Below, piece after piece: positions 35,897 through 45,240 of a DNA stretch of 64,000 nucleotides. How positions within the stretch are numbered: the first letter of the stretch is position 1; every line of letters begins with the position of its first letter. The stretch spans positions 1 through 64,000 of the forward strand of contig NZ_CP100403.1 in NCBI RefSeq assembly GCF_024218795.1. The letters are read 5' to 3'. The position numbers were made by a program, and so were the translations under genes. This stretch comes from Halorussus aquaticus. Its GTDB lineage: Archaea; Halobacteriota; Halobacteria; Halobacteriales; Haladaptataceae. The notes beneath the pieces were generated by a model. It searched no databases and was not told where the DNA came from. It saw nothing but the letters and a program-made list of their open reading frames with translations.

Positions 35897-36547
35897 TTAT
35901 TGGAGGAGTTCGGCCAGTGCACTGCCGAGAATCGAACTGTTCCCACGTCGGAGTCGTGACGCGACCGCCTGTTGTGAGATGCCGAGTTCGTCGCCGAGGT
36001 CGGCCATCGTCACGTCGTGGGGCGTGTTGAAGTAGCCCCGCTCGTAGGCGAGCACCAGCGCCTCCTGCTGGGTGTCGGTGAGTTTGGCCTCGGTCTCCGA
36101 CTCGATGGGCGTGAGCGCGTGCAGTTTGGTGAGCATAATCGGGATATCTAACTCCCGACACCGCTCTTGAAACGCCGCGATGTCACCTCGGTCGTCGCCC
36201 CGAACATCGAACGTCCACTGCTCGCTCGTGCCGACCGCTTCGATAAGGGGCACTCCCGTCTCTATCAGCGTGCTGAGCACGCCTTCGTACCCCAGCGCCC
36301 ACTCAACCCGTAACAGATACTCGTCTGCGACGGAATCGACGAGTCGGATGTTCTCGACGCCCGGATGGTCGAGAAATGCATCCTCGATGTCGTCAACGGC
36401 AGTCCCGCGCACCCAGAAATAGGGGATCACAACGTCTTGGGCCGGAATGATTCGCTCCAGTTCGACCGTCACGCCCGGAAATTGTTTGAACACCGTTCCT
36501 ATAGGGAACTGGTCGGACGGAACCGTAAACGTCGCTTCTGTAGCCAT
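35897..36547 (-). CDS. Bat-like HTH transcriptional regulator
   Basis: 216 residues (MATEATFTVPSDQFPIGTVF). Same architecture as the genes at 29280 and 37371: N-terminal sensor-like domain (VIPYFWVRG) and C-terminal HTH_10 (LTDTQQEALVLAYERGYFNTPHDVTMADLGDELGISQQAVASRL). Clearly diverged from the near-identical 29280/63410 pair. Confidence 0.87.
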   Translation of the reverse strand: MATEATFTVPSDQFPIGTVFKQFPGVTVELERIIPAQDVVIPYFWVRGTAVDDIEDAFLDHPGVENIRLVDSVADEYLLRVEWALGYEGVLSTLIETGVPLIEAVGTSEQWTFDVRGDDRGDIAAFQERCRELDIPIMLTKLHALTPIESETEAKLTDTQQEALVLAYERGYFNTPHDVTMADLGDELGISQQAVASRLRRGNSSILGSALAELLQ

Positions 36548-36674
36548 TGTCGAATCTATCTTGGTTCACGCAGCAAGAGGTGAGGTCGGATCTCTGGCCC
36601 AAACATGATATTTTTGTTGATAACCCGAGTGGGTAGCAATCTCGTACTCCAACATTTTGATCGAATACTTCGTT

Positions 36675-37244
36675 TCAGCGTTTGTCTCCAGATTTGGGGG
36701 ATGGGCATTTTTTCGCGAACTGTGGTCCTCGTCTCACCTCGTCCGCTTGTCGGTCAAACTCAACCAATTCGTTTGCTTGGAGCTCGGGCAGATGGACATG
36801 ATGGAGTTCGTAGACAAGGGTGAGATACTCCTCGGAACTCAGGCTCTCATCATGCCGGATGATTGGTGTAGCGTCCAGCGTTTTCTCTTCGTCCAACTCA
36901 GCTAACACCCGTTGTTTTTGCTCTTGGAGAGCCGTTTCGAAGTCTCCCTCACTCGTTGTCTCCAGCGGGACAGCCTCGATTTTTCCGTCACCGCACACGG
37001 TCACCTCAAGCCCCTCGTAGGTGAACGAAATGCGGCCACCTCCTTGCTGCGTGATGGTTGAGTCAGCGAACAGTTCTTCAAGCGCATCCACATCGATTGA
37101 GGAATAGAGTGGCGCCAGAAGGTCAGGTTCTTTGTCACGGACGGTCGCTACTAGGGCTACTACTGCCAGACTTACCGAATCGTGAGTTCTGTCGAACTCA
37201 GCCTGAAACAGTTCTCGATCTGTATCGAATTCAACGGTCGACAT
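36675..37244 (-). CDS. HalOD1-DUF7344 fusion protein
   Basis: 189 residues from ATG at 37244 (MSTVEFDTDRELF). Residues about 15-90 are a HalOD1 domain (SVSLAVVALVATVRDKEPDLLAPLYSSIDVDALEELF). Residues 110-185 resemble the DUF7344 tail (EEYLTLVYELHHVHLPELQANELVEFDRQADEVRRGP), but the preceding helices are short, so the C-terminal domain may be reduced. Links the two signalling domains found separately elsewhere in the window. Confidence 0.7.
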   Translation of the reverse strand: MSTVEFDTDRELFQAEFDRTHDSVSLAVVALVATVRDKEPDLLAPLYSSIDVDALEELFADSTITQQGGGRISFTYEGLEVTVCGDGKIEAVPLETTSEGDFETALQEQKQRVLAELDEEKTLDATPIIRHDESLSSEEYLTLVYELHHVHLPELQANELVEFDRQADEVRRGPQFAKKCPSPKSGDKR

Positions 37245-37370
37245 CGAGTCTACGAGTTCGAGACACCCCCGCGTATCTTGCGGTGAGTTCATCCACCCTA
37301 GTGTAGGCTCCACAACTCGTTGAGGAGGACTATTGCGTGCGCAACCTTCTTTTATATGGCCTTTAAGAGG

Positions 37371-38021
37371 TCACTCTTCCGGAGTAATGAGCGCGCTTGC
37401 CACGAGTCGTCGAAGGCCACGCTGCAACCGTGAGGAGACCGCCTGCCGGCTGATTCCCAGTTCGCCGGCCAAATCATCTTGGCTGGCGGTGCGCGGCGTG
37501 TCGAAATACCCTTTGGAATATCCCAAAACTAACGCCTCGCGTTGGCCCTCCGTGAGGTCGTACTCTCGATCCGACTTGAGTGACGCGAGCGCGTGAAGCT
37601 GGGTGAGTTCGATCGGGATGTCGTGTTTTTGGCAGTACGTTTGGAACTCGGAGAGTTCCCGTTGTTCGTTCGCGCGCACTTCAAACGTCCACTGTTTCTT
37701 ATTCCCTATCCCAGAAAGGAGCGCAACGTCGGTGTTGACGATCGCCGTGAGAACGCTTTCATGGTCGAGGTTCCAATCGACACGGACGAACATCTGTCCC
37801 TCTACTTCGTCGATTATCGATACTTGATCAACCCCGATGTCGTCGCTCAAGTCGGTGGTGAAGGTGGCGGTGTCATCGGCGTAAATCCAGAAGTAAGGGA
37901 TGATGGCGTTACTCGTGGGGACGATTCGGTCGAGTTCGATGGTGGCGTCAGTTAATTGTGCAAAGACGGCGCTCAACGGGAAATCGGCCTCATCGATGGT
38001 GAAGGAGGCTTCGATGGCCAT
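37371..38021 (-). CDS. Bat-like HTH transcriptional regulator
   Basis: 216 residues from ATG at 38021 (MAIEASFTIDEADFPL). Sensor-like domain with IIPYFWIYADD, then HTH_10 (LTEGQREALVLGYSKGYFDTPRTASQDDLAGELGISRQAVSSRLQRGL). Third of four members in the window. The 353 bp upstream (38022-38374) show no gene. Confidence 0.87.
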   Translation of the reverse strand: MAIEASFTIDEADFPLSAVFAQLTDATIELDRIVPTSNAIIPYFWIYADDTATFTTDLSDDIGVDQVSIIDEVEGQMFVRVDWNLDHESVLTAIVNTDVALLSGIGNKKQWTFEVRANEQRELSEFQTYCQKHDIPIELTQLHALASLKSDREYDLTEGQREALVLGYSKGYFDTPRTASQDDLAGELGISRQAVSSRLQRGLRRLVASALITPEE

Positions 38022-38374
38022 AGACACGGGTTAGTCGTCCGGGCTTTTGAGTCAGTCGCTACTGCACTACTCTGCGCGGAGCAGGGAGATGGTCACGCTA
38101 ACAGAAACCTCCTCGTTGTCGAATAACAAGCGGAGTTCGTTCAATTTACGCTATGTGTTGCTCACGGTGTGGTGCGATTGACAGCTGCTTATGTGATAAG
38201 CTGGGTGAACACACTCCCACGTTTAAGGCCCTGGCATCATAAGGGTGAATGAGGCGAGAAACCGTCCATTGTGCCCACTACTGTTTGTGGTAGTGACCTC
38301 CAGTAGTGGCGTGGCGTTCGCGTGGCAGGCTGTACGATGGCGTAGCACTGCGATCCAACTCGCTCTGCCCAAGT

Positions 38375-38719
38375 ATGACTGATCGACACCCTGACCACGG
38401 CCAATCCGTGGACGAGACGACCAGTACCGATGACTCCACTGTGATTGGGTTCGACTGCCCGTTCTGTGAGGAGGAACTTCAGACCCCGACTATCGAGGCG
38501 ATCCGTGACCGTGGCAGAACGCATTTAGAAATCCATCGAACCGACCTGTTGGCGGAGTTCGCTAACCGGGAGCGGGGGAAAGCCTGTCAGAATGACTGTG
38601 GCTACGTCTTCCCCGTCGGTGTTGACGAAGTGGCGGGGTTCGAATGCCCGGAGTGCGGCTACGATAATTTCGAGAAGTTTGCTCACCGTTACCTCTACTG
38701 GCAAATCGAGCAGTCGTGA
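38375..38719 (+). CDS. Zinc-finger protein, paralogue of 28583
   Basis: 114 residues from ATG at 38375 (MTDRHPDHGQS). CPFCEEELQTP ... HLEIHRTD and CQNDCGYVFPVGVDEVAGFECPECGYDNF reproduce both zinc sites of the paralogue. Acidic linker at the N-terminus. Probably a nucleic-acid or protein adaptor. Confidence 0.68.
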   Translation: MTDRHPDHGQSVDETTSTDDSTVIGFDCPFCEEELQTPTIEAIRDRGRTHLEIHRTDLLAEFANRERGKACQNDCGYVFPVGVDEVAGFECPECGYDNFEKFAHRYLYWQIEQS

Positions 38720-38748
38720 CAACGGCTCCACCGCTCCGGCGACGGGCA

Positions 38749-38792
38749 ATGCACACTCTCTATTGAGCGACGGTTACACGGACAGTTCTGAA
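38749..38792. repeat. Intergenic motif M-prime, copy 1
   Basis: CACTCTCTATTGAGCGACGG then TTACACGGACAGTTCTGAAT. A close match occurs at 62237-62281. Confidence 0.4.
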
Positions 38793-38845
38793 TACAGAAA
38801 CCCACTACCAACTACTGGTAACGCTCCGTCTCGCGGAGAACGTTG

Positions 38846-38874
38846 TTTTTTGAGCCTCTAACAGGCGGAGGCTC
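38846..38874 (+). promoter_or_regulatory. T-tract plus hairpin leader of the gene at 38882
   Basis: Six T residues (38846-38851), then GAGCCTC (38852-38858) pairing with GAGGCTC (38868-38874). It ends seven bases before the ATG, as at 24628. Confidence 0.65.
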
Positions 38875-38881
38875 GAAGAAC

Positions 38882-39181
38882 ATGAGCAACCGACCAGAAA
38901 TCGACATCCAGCAACAGACTGCGTTTGGAGACGACGGCCGACTTGAAGTCGTCGAAGAAAACGTCGAGACATCCCTCGAAGATTTCGGCGCTGAGGTCGA
39001 CCACCGTGAGCGTGATTCCAAACTGGACCGGCCGGAGGCAGACCAGTTCGGCGTTGACGACCGGCCCGAAGTAGCGCGCTCGGCCGAGAGTGACCAAGCG
39101 ACCCTATTCGCCGATACTGCCGACGACCAACGGACGCTTACAGGCGAGGAGGCGGCCACTCGGTGTCTCTTCGAGGATTAA
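38882..39181 (+). CDS. Acidic plasmid protein (99 aa)
   Basis: ATG at 38882 (MSNRPEIDIQQQTAFGDDGRL). Strongly acidic, probably largely disordered, with a conserved-looking QATLFADTADDQRTL near the end. No family recognised. The stop codon lies inside palindrome P2. Confidence 0.6.
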   Translation: MSNRPEIDIQQQTAFGDDGRLEVVEENVETSLEDFGAEVDHRERDSKLDRPEADQFGVDDRPEVARSAESDQATLFADTADDQRTLTGEEAATRCLFED

Positions 39182-39219
39182 CCAACAATAGGGAAAGAGC
39201 TACGGACATTGTTGGTTAA
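39178..39219. repeat. Palindromic repeat P2
   Basis: Arms 39178-39187 and 39210-39219, identical to P1, 22-bp spacer with unrelated sequence. It overlaps the stop codon of the acidic protein gene and precedes the leader at 39239. Confidence 0.85.
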
Positions 39220-39238
39220 CGTTGGCGTCTGCGACTGG

Positions 39239-39265
39239 TTTTTCTGCCCCCGAGGGGTGCGGGGC
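39239..39265 (+). promoter_or_regulatory. T-tract plus hairpin leader of the gene at 39297
   Basis: TTTTT (39239-39243), then GCCCC (39246-39250) pairing with GGGGC (39261-39265). It lies 31 bp before the ATG and 19 bp after palindrome P2. Confidence 0.65.
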
Positions 39266-39296
39266 GACCACTCCCGCGTCTTCGAGGTAATTCGAG

Positions 39297-40298
39297 ATGG
39301 CGCTCTCAGCACGTCCGACTAGTCGCATCGCAACCGAAATTACAACTGCCCTGCAGGCCGACCACGTAGCGTTCCTTCACCGCGTTCCCTTCACGCTTGA
39401 TGCATTCCAACTCGGTTTTCTCACTGGCTTTCGCGAAGACTGTACCTACCAACAGCACCAGTACATAGACTTGGAACTACCAGTCGGGATGCTCGACAAT
39501 GACTTCCGTAATCCAGACCTCGATCGATACGTCGAGCGCTTTTTCGAGTACGAACCGCAGGTCGGTGTGATCGGTGATGCCTACGACGTCGACGAGGTCA
39601 AGGAATACGTTACTGCCGCACGCGAAATCCAGGGAAGTTACCCGGATGCAGATCTCGTGATCGTCCCGAAGTGCCGTGCCGCGATTCGCGCGGTCCCCGA
39701 TGATCTCGTCGTCGGGTACTCCCGCGGCTATGCCGATCGACTCGCCCACGAATTCTCTGACCCCGTGGATTGGCGAGGCCGTCGCGTCCATATTCTCGGT
39801 GGGAGTCCGCCCAAGCAACTCGGCGTAATCGACCAGCTTACTCGCCCGACGCTAACGGGCGATCCACCGGCCGATATCGTCGGCCTCGACTGGAACGGTG
39901 TCCATCGCGGGGCACAGTTCGGCGAGTTCTGGACGCCCGAGGGATGGGACGACAGCGGTCGCAACGCCGATCATATAACGGTTCGCAAGATGGTGCGCCA
40001 CGGCCTCGCCCGGATTCGTGAGTTCTGGCAGGCAAAGGGCGTCTGGCCCGAGTCGACACCCCAGGAAGACGGTCGTGAACTCACATATCAGGGTCCGTCA
40101 CCGGGCGATATCGAGAGCGCGGCGTGTACCGAGTGTGGCGCAAACGTGTGGACGACCGAGCGCGGTCCCTACGTCGCTGAGTATGACACTGGGGACATCC
40201 GTGGCTACTGCAGCTACGACTGCTACTTCACCCACCGGCACCGGAATCACCTCGAAGAACTTGCTGGCGAGCAGAGCGTCTACCTCCCACCGGCCTGA
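39297..40298 (+). CDS. DUF6610-like plasmid protein
   Basis: 333 residues. The stretch VIVPKCRAAIRAVPDDLVVGYSRGYADRLAHEFSDPVDWRGRRVHILGGSPPKQ looks like a phosphate-binding or TIM-barrel loop region and matches what I recall as DUF6610. A C-terminal zinc site (CTECGANVW ... GYCSYDCYFTHRHRNH) follows. Common in haloarchaeal plasmids and proviruses; function unknown. Confidence 0.75.
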   Translation: MALSARPTSRIATEITTALQADHVAFLHRVPFTLDAFQLGFLTGFREDCTYQQHQYIDLELPVGMLDNDFRNPDLDRYVERFFEYEPQVGVIGDAYDVDEVKEYVTAAREIQGSYPDADLVIVPKCRAAIRAVPDDLVVGYSRGYADRLAHEFSDPVDWRGRRVHILGGSPPKQLGVIDQLTRPTLTGDPPADIVGLDWNGVHRGAQFGEFWTPEGWDDSGRNADHITVRKMVRHGLARIREFWQAKGVWPESTPQEDGRELTYQGPSPGDIESAACTECGANVWTTERGPYVAEYDTGDIRGYCSYDCYFTHRHRNHLEELAGEQSVYLPPA

Positions 40299-40310
40299 CG
40301 CCACGAGTGT

Positions 40311-40336
40311 TTTTTGCGCCCCGAGGGATGCGGCGC
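40311..40336 (+). promoter_or_regulatory. T-tract plus hairpin leader of the ArdC-like gene
   Basis: Six T residues (40311-40316), GCGCC (40317-40321) pairing with GGCGC (40332-40336). It ends 44 bp before the ATG at 40381. Confidence 0.6.
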
Positions 40337-40380
40337 GTCCTACTCCGACGCAGTCGCCGTGAATTCGATTTACCGAAATC

Positions 40381-41307
40381 ATGACCACGACCAGTAACTC
40401 GTCGGTCTCGTTCGAGGAGACCGACGCCCGACGCGACGAAATGCACAGTACCATCGAAGCGTGGATCGACGACCTCGCCGACCACGTCGACGATGCGCAG
40501 ACCAGCGAGGAGTTCCAAGACTGGCTGGACGTCCAGAGTCGCTTCCACGACTATTCCCATCGGAACACGCTCCTGATCAACCTTCAGTATCCCGCGGCGA
40601 CGAAGGTCGCAGGCTACAACACCTGGCGGAATGAGTTCGACCGGCATGTTCAGGAAGGCGAACAGGCCATCTGGATCTGGGCACCGATCATCACAAAGCG
40701 GTGTCCCAAGTGCGAGAATTCGCCGAGCTACCACGAGCAAATCGGTTGTGAGTACGACGAGACATCGCCGAATGAGTGGTCAAAAGGGCTTGTCGGCTTC
40801 AAGCCAACGGCGGTCTTCGATGTGTCCCAGACCGAAGGTGAGCCGCTTCCCGAGCTAGAAACCGAGGCGACTGGCAACGCTGACGACCTCGTGCCTGCAC
40901 TCAAGAATGCAGCCGCTGATATCGGCGTGACAGTTCGTATCGTCAATGCTGACGAGTGGGAGCATGGCGACGCAACGGGCGTCTGCAAATACCGGAATCA
41001 ACGTGATCTCCAACCAGTCGTCGAGGCGAAAGCCCGCTCGAATCACGCCGATCTCGCTGTCACGCTGATTCACGAATACGCCCACGCACTCCTTCACGCA
41101 GACATCACCGATGAGACCGAGCGGGCGAAACGCGAGGTCGAAGCAGAAGCCGTCGCATACATCGTTGGCCGGTACTGCGGGCTAGACACTAGTGGATCGG
41201 CGTTCTACCTCGCTGCGTGGCAGAGTGATGACTCAGCGGTGATCCAAGAGCGCCTCGGCCGAATCAGTACAACCGCTCAGAAGATTATTGAGGTCATCAA
41301 AGACTGA
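40381..41307 (+). CDS. ArdC-like antirestriction protein with zincin domain
   Basis: 308 residues. The N-terminal 120 residues resemble the ssDNA-binding ArdC_N domain (FHDYSHRNTLLINLQYPAATKVAGYNTWR, EGEQAIWIWAP). A zinc-knuckle insert (CPKCENSPSYHEQIGC) follows, then a metalloprotease-like domain with HEYAH in TLIHEYAHALLH near residue 230 and a downstream EAEAVAYIVGRYCGL supplying the third ligand. ArdC-type proteins protect incoming plasmids from restriction; in this replicon it coexists with Mrr-like and BREX/DISARM-like genes. Confidence 0.8.
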   Translation: MTTTSNSSVSFEETDARRDEMHSTIEAWIDDLADHVDDAQTSEEFQDWLDVQSRFHDYSHRNTLLINLQYPAATKVAGYNTWRNEFDRHVQEGEQAIWIWAPIITKRCPKCENSPSYHEQIGCEYDETSPNEWSKGLVGFKPTAVFDVSQTEGEPLPELETEATGNADDLVPALKNAAADIGVTVRIVNADEWEHGDATGVCKYRNQRDLQPVVEAKARSNHADLAVTLIHEYAHALLHADITDETERAKREVEAEAVAYIVGRYCGLDTSGSAFYLAAWQSDDSAVIQERLGRISTTAQKIIEVIKD

Positions 41308-41324
41308 ATTTTGCCCACTTTATG

Positions 41325-41365
41325 TTAACCAACATCGAGACGGAGACTCGCTATTTGTTGGTTAA
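41325..41365. repeat. Palindromic repeat P3
   Basis: Arms 41325-41334 and 41356-41365; spacer is 21 bp here. It begins 18 bp after the ArdC-like stop. A T-tract follows at 41366-41370, but the hairpin and gene expected downstream are missing, so this may mark the former head of a lost gene. Confidence 0.85.
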
Positions 41366-41996
41366 GTTTTTCAGCACCTGCGAAGGGCGGAAGCATATCT
41401 AGATCGTCACCGAACTCCAGCCGACCAATATCTCACAGCAGTACAGCGCAAAATTTCACCCTGTAGGGATGAAAAGCGAGTACGCTCCATGTAGTAACCC
41501 ACCGTCGATAGCAAAACCGACTCCCCACTATCGAGCAGAGAGAACTCTTGTTCTACTCCGGTGGCCGGACTGTCTCACCATCTTGGAGAACCCGATCGAA
41601 CTCTGCAAGATACGCAACCCGTTCTCGAACGTCAGCAACATCTAGTTCCAGATCAGCGGCTAGTTCCTCGGCGGTCATCGCCTCATCGAGTGCCTGAAGC
41701 ACTTCGAGCCCGCGGTAGTACCGAGTCGTCAGCTCTTGAACGCGGTCCTCAATCGGCGTAGTCACTCCATATCGCTCCTCCAAGTCGACCAAGGCTTCGT
41801 TCGCGAAGGTAGCGAACTTGTCATCGCCGAGCTGGTCGATTTGTGCTTCAAGTGCCATCCGGACGACGTCGTAGTCCAAGCCAGCTTGCACGAGCATATT
41901 CATGTCCTCGATGTCGTCGTCGCGGCCCGCGATCAGTTTGAACAGGAAGATATCCTCGTTGCTGACCAAGCGAACAGTCAATCGGTTCGTCGTCAT

Positions 41997-43380
<1,384 letters not shown>

Positions 43381-43742
43381 TGTGAGGAACGGCTCGCTAC
43401 GCTCGCGCATCTCCTCAGTCAACACGAGCTTGTTCGCCACCTGCTGGTTGAAGATATCGAGGCGGCATCCATCGTCGTTCTCGACGCAACTCGTCGCACC
43501 TAATTCCCGATAGTCAGCATCGAGTGACTGGACCTCCGAATATCCGAGGTCCATCAGGACGGCCCACTACTGGCCGTACGCGTCACTATCAGTGACTACG
43601 AGGTCGATATCCTTCGTCGCCCCTTTGAGATCGCGGAGCGACATCGCTCAGCCACCAATCAAGTAGACTGTTAGCGAATTCGACAGCCCGTCCGCGATTC
43701 GCTGGAATTCGTTCTCAATATAGTCGCGTCCGAATGTTGGTC

Positions 43743-44669
43743 TCATTGTGGTAGTGGCACCTCGTAGTCAGCCGCCAACTCCTGGAACTCGGACCACTCG
43801 GGGAGATGGTCGTTCTCGACGTCGCCGTGTGTCTCGAGGTACCGGAGCAAGGCGTCGATTTCGTTCTCCAACCCGTACTTCGCCGCTTTATCTCGAAGCT
43901 CACCCTCGTCGACGTCTATGTGACTGAGCAAGAGCAAACAGTACGAGCGGTGGCGCGTGTCGTCGTCGATCAGCAGTGTATGACAGCAGAGTTCCGCTGG
44001 CGAAACCGCTTCTAGGTCCTCAGAGTAGAGGTAGTAGCGGTGGCCGGTCAACAGGAACTGGAGGTCGAAGGCCGCGAACCGAGCGAGGCCGGTTTCGTGG
44101 AACCCCTCCGCATCGATTTCCGTCTCCGTTTGCGCGAGAAATTCATCGTAGTCTTCCCAGAGGAGTGTCCCGTTCAGAGCAACTGATTTGAGGCGCTGCC
44201 GGTGGAGATGGTGGGCGAGTTCACGTGCGAAGTCGTGAAGTTGGTCGAAGTCCCCGTTGAAGTGGTAGCACCCGTCGTCCGTGCCGACGAGTCCACGGTC
44301 CCGTAACCGTTTGAGAACCCGATTGACGGTGTTGCGGTAGTTCCCACTTTGCTCGGCAATCTCGGCGACGGTTCGTGGCTGGTCAAGATAGTAAAGCACT
44401 TCGAGAGTTTTGCGCGTCAACAATTCAGGAAACTCAATGTGGGAGTGCTGGCGCACGAGATCTTGGTAGAGTTCGACCGCCCGAGCATCCGAAGGGATGA
44501 TTCGTTTTTCGCGGCCGTTGCGCTTTGTATAGACTAAGCCTTTCTCGGCGAGGTCCGCGACGGCGCGAGAGAGATAACTCTTGCTGTGGGCTAGATCCGT
44601 CGCAAGATCGGAGATCGTGTCGCCGCGTTCGACGGTGGCGAGGACCTCCAGTTCGATGCTCTGCAACAT
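43743..44669 (-). CDS. Two-HTH regulator, antitoxin partner of the nucleotidyltransferase
   Basis: 308 residues from ATG at 44669 (MLQSIELEVLATVERGDTISDLATDLAHSKSYLSRAVADLAEKGLV). A second winged HTH follows (LEVLYYLDQPRTVAEIAEQSGNYRNTVNRVLKRLRDRGLV). The C-terminal 150 residues are of unknown fold and may bind the toxin. Order and ATGA overlap with the nucleotidyltransferase match haloarchaeal AbiE-like pairs. The partner is destroyed, so this is an orphan repressor or antitoxin. Confidence 0.75.
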   Translation of the reverse strand: MLQSIELEVLATVERGDTISDLATDLAHSKSYLSRAVADLAEKGLVYTKRNGREKRIIPSDARAVELYQDLVRQHSHIEFPELLTRKTLEVLYYLDQPRTVAEIAEQSGNYRNTVNRVLKRLRDRGLVGTDDGCYHFNGDFDQLHDFARELAHHLHRQRLKSVALNGTLLWEDYDEFLAQTETEIDAEGFHETGLARFAAFDLQFLLTGHRYYLYSEDLEAVSPAELCCHTLLIDDDTRHRSYCLLLLSHIDVDEGELRDKAAKYGLENEIDALLRYLETHGDVENDHLPEWSEFQELAADYEVPLPQ

Positions 44670-44752
44670 GGTGTAACATAATACGAAACTAGTATATAAA
44701 ATGGTTTCGAGTAATGTTACAGTTTCCAGGAGTTGGCTGCCCCGAAACAGCA

Positions 44753-44794
44753 TTAACCAACAAAACTACGGTAGTAGCGGCCTATGTTGGTTAA
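44753..44794. repeat. Palindromic repeat P4
   Basis: Arms 44753-44762 and 44785-44794, 22-bp spacer. It lies between divergent genes, ends 16 bp before the ATG at 44811 and is 84 bp from the start of the HTH regulator, so it could control either. Confidence 0.85.
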
Positions 44795-44810
44795 CACAGA
44801 GTGAGCCACC

Positions 44811-45134
44811 ATGTCCTACGAGCCACCGACACCCCCAGCTGAACTCCCCACCGACATCGTCGACACGCTCAACGACTACTCGCCCGAGCTCCTTCGTCAC
44901 GTCGCCAGCTACACAGAGGAACTCGCTGAACACCGTGAGCGTGAAGAGCGTCTTGCCGAGAAAGAGGAAGAGGATGAAATCGACGAACGGCCGGACGATC
45001 TCCCGGAGGACGTTCCCTTGAAGGCGACGATTACGATCAAGGAGATTAACGGCAATCGCTACTACTACTGGCAATGGCGGGACGGAGACAAAATCCGCTC
45101 GCAGTACAAAGGTCCAGTCGATTCGTCAGGGTGA
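44811..45134 (+). CDS. Conserved haloarchaeal plasmid protein (107 aa)
   Basis: MSYEPPTPPAELPTDIVDTLNDYSPELLRHVASYTEELAEHRER... with a coiled helix, an acidic linker, and a C-terminal strand set KATITIKEINGNRYYYWQWRDGDKIRSQYKGPV. The C-terminal pattern recalls small DNA- or RNA-associated domains repeated beside plasmid replication genes, but the family has no known role. Palindrome P4 is directly upstream. Confidence 0.7.
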   Translation: MSYEPPTPPAELPTDIVDTLNDYSPELLRHVASYTEELAEHREREERLAEKEEEDEIDERPDDLPEDVPLKATITIKEINGNRYYYWQWRDGDKIRSQYKGPVDSSG

Positions 45135-45240
45135 GTCATTCTATAGACTCACTACGAGTGACTCACTGTGTCGCTTAGCGAGTTCTACGATTTTCTCCTT
45201 CATTTCTACAGGAGACCTCCTAGACACCGCTTTTCCTCTG

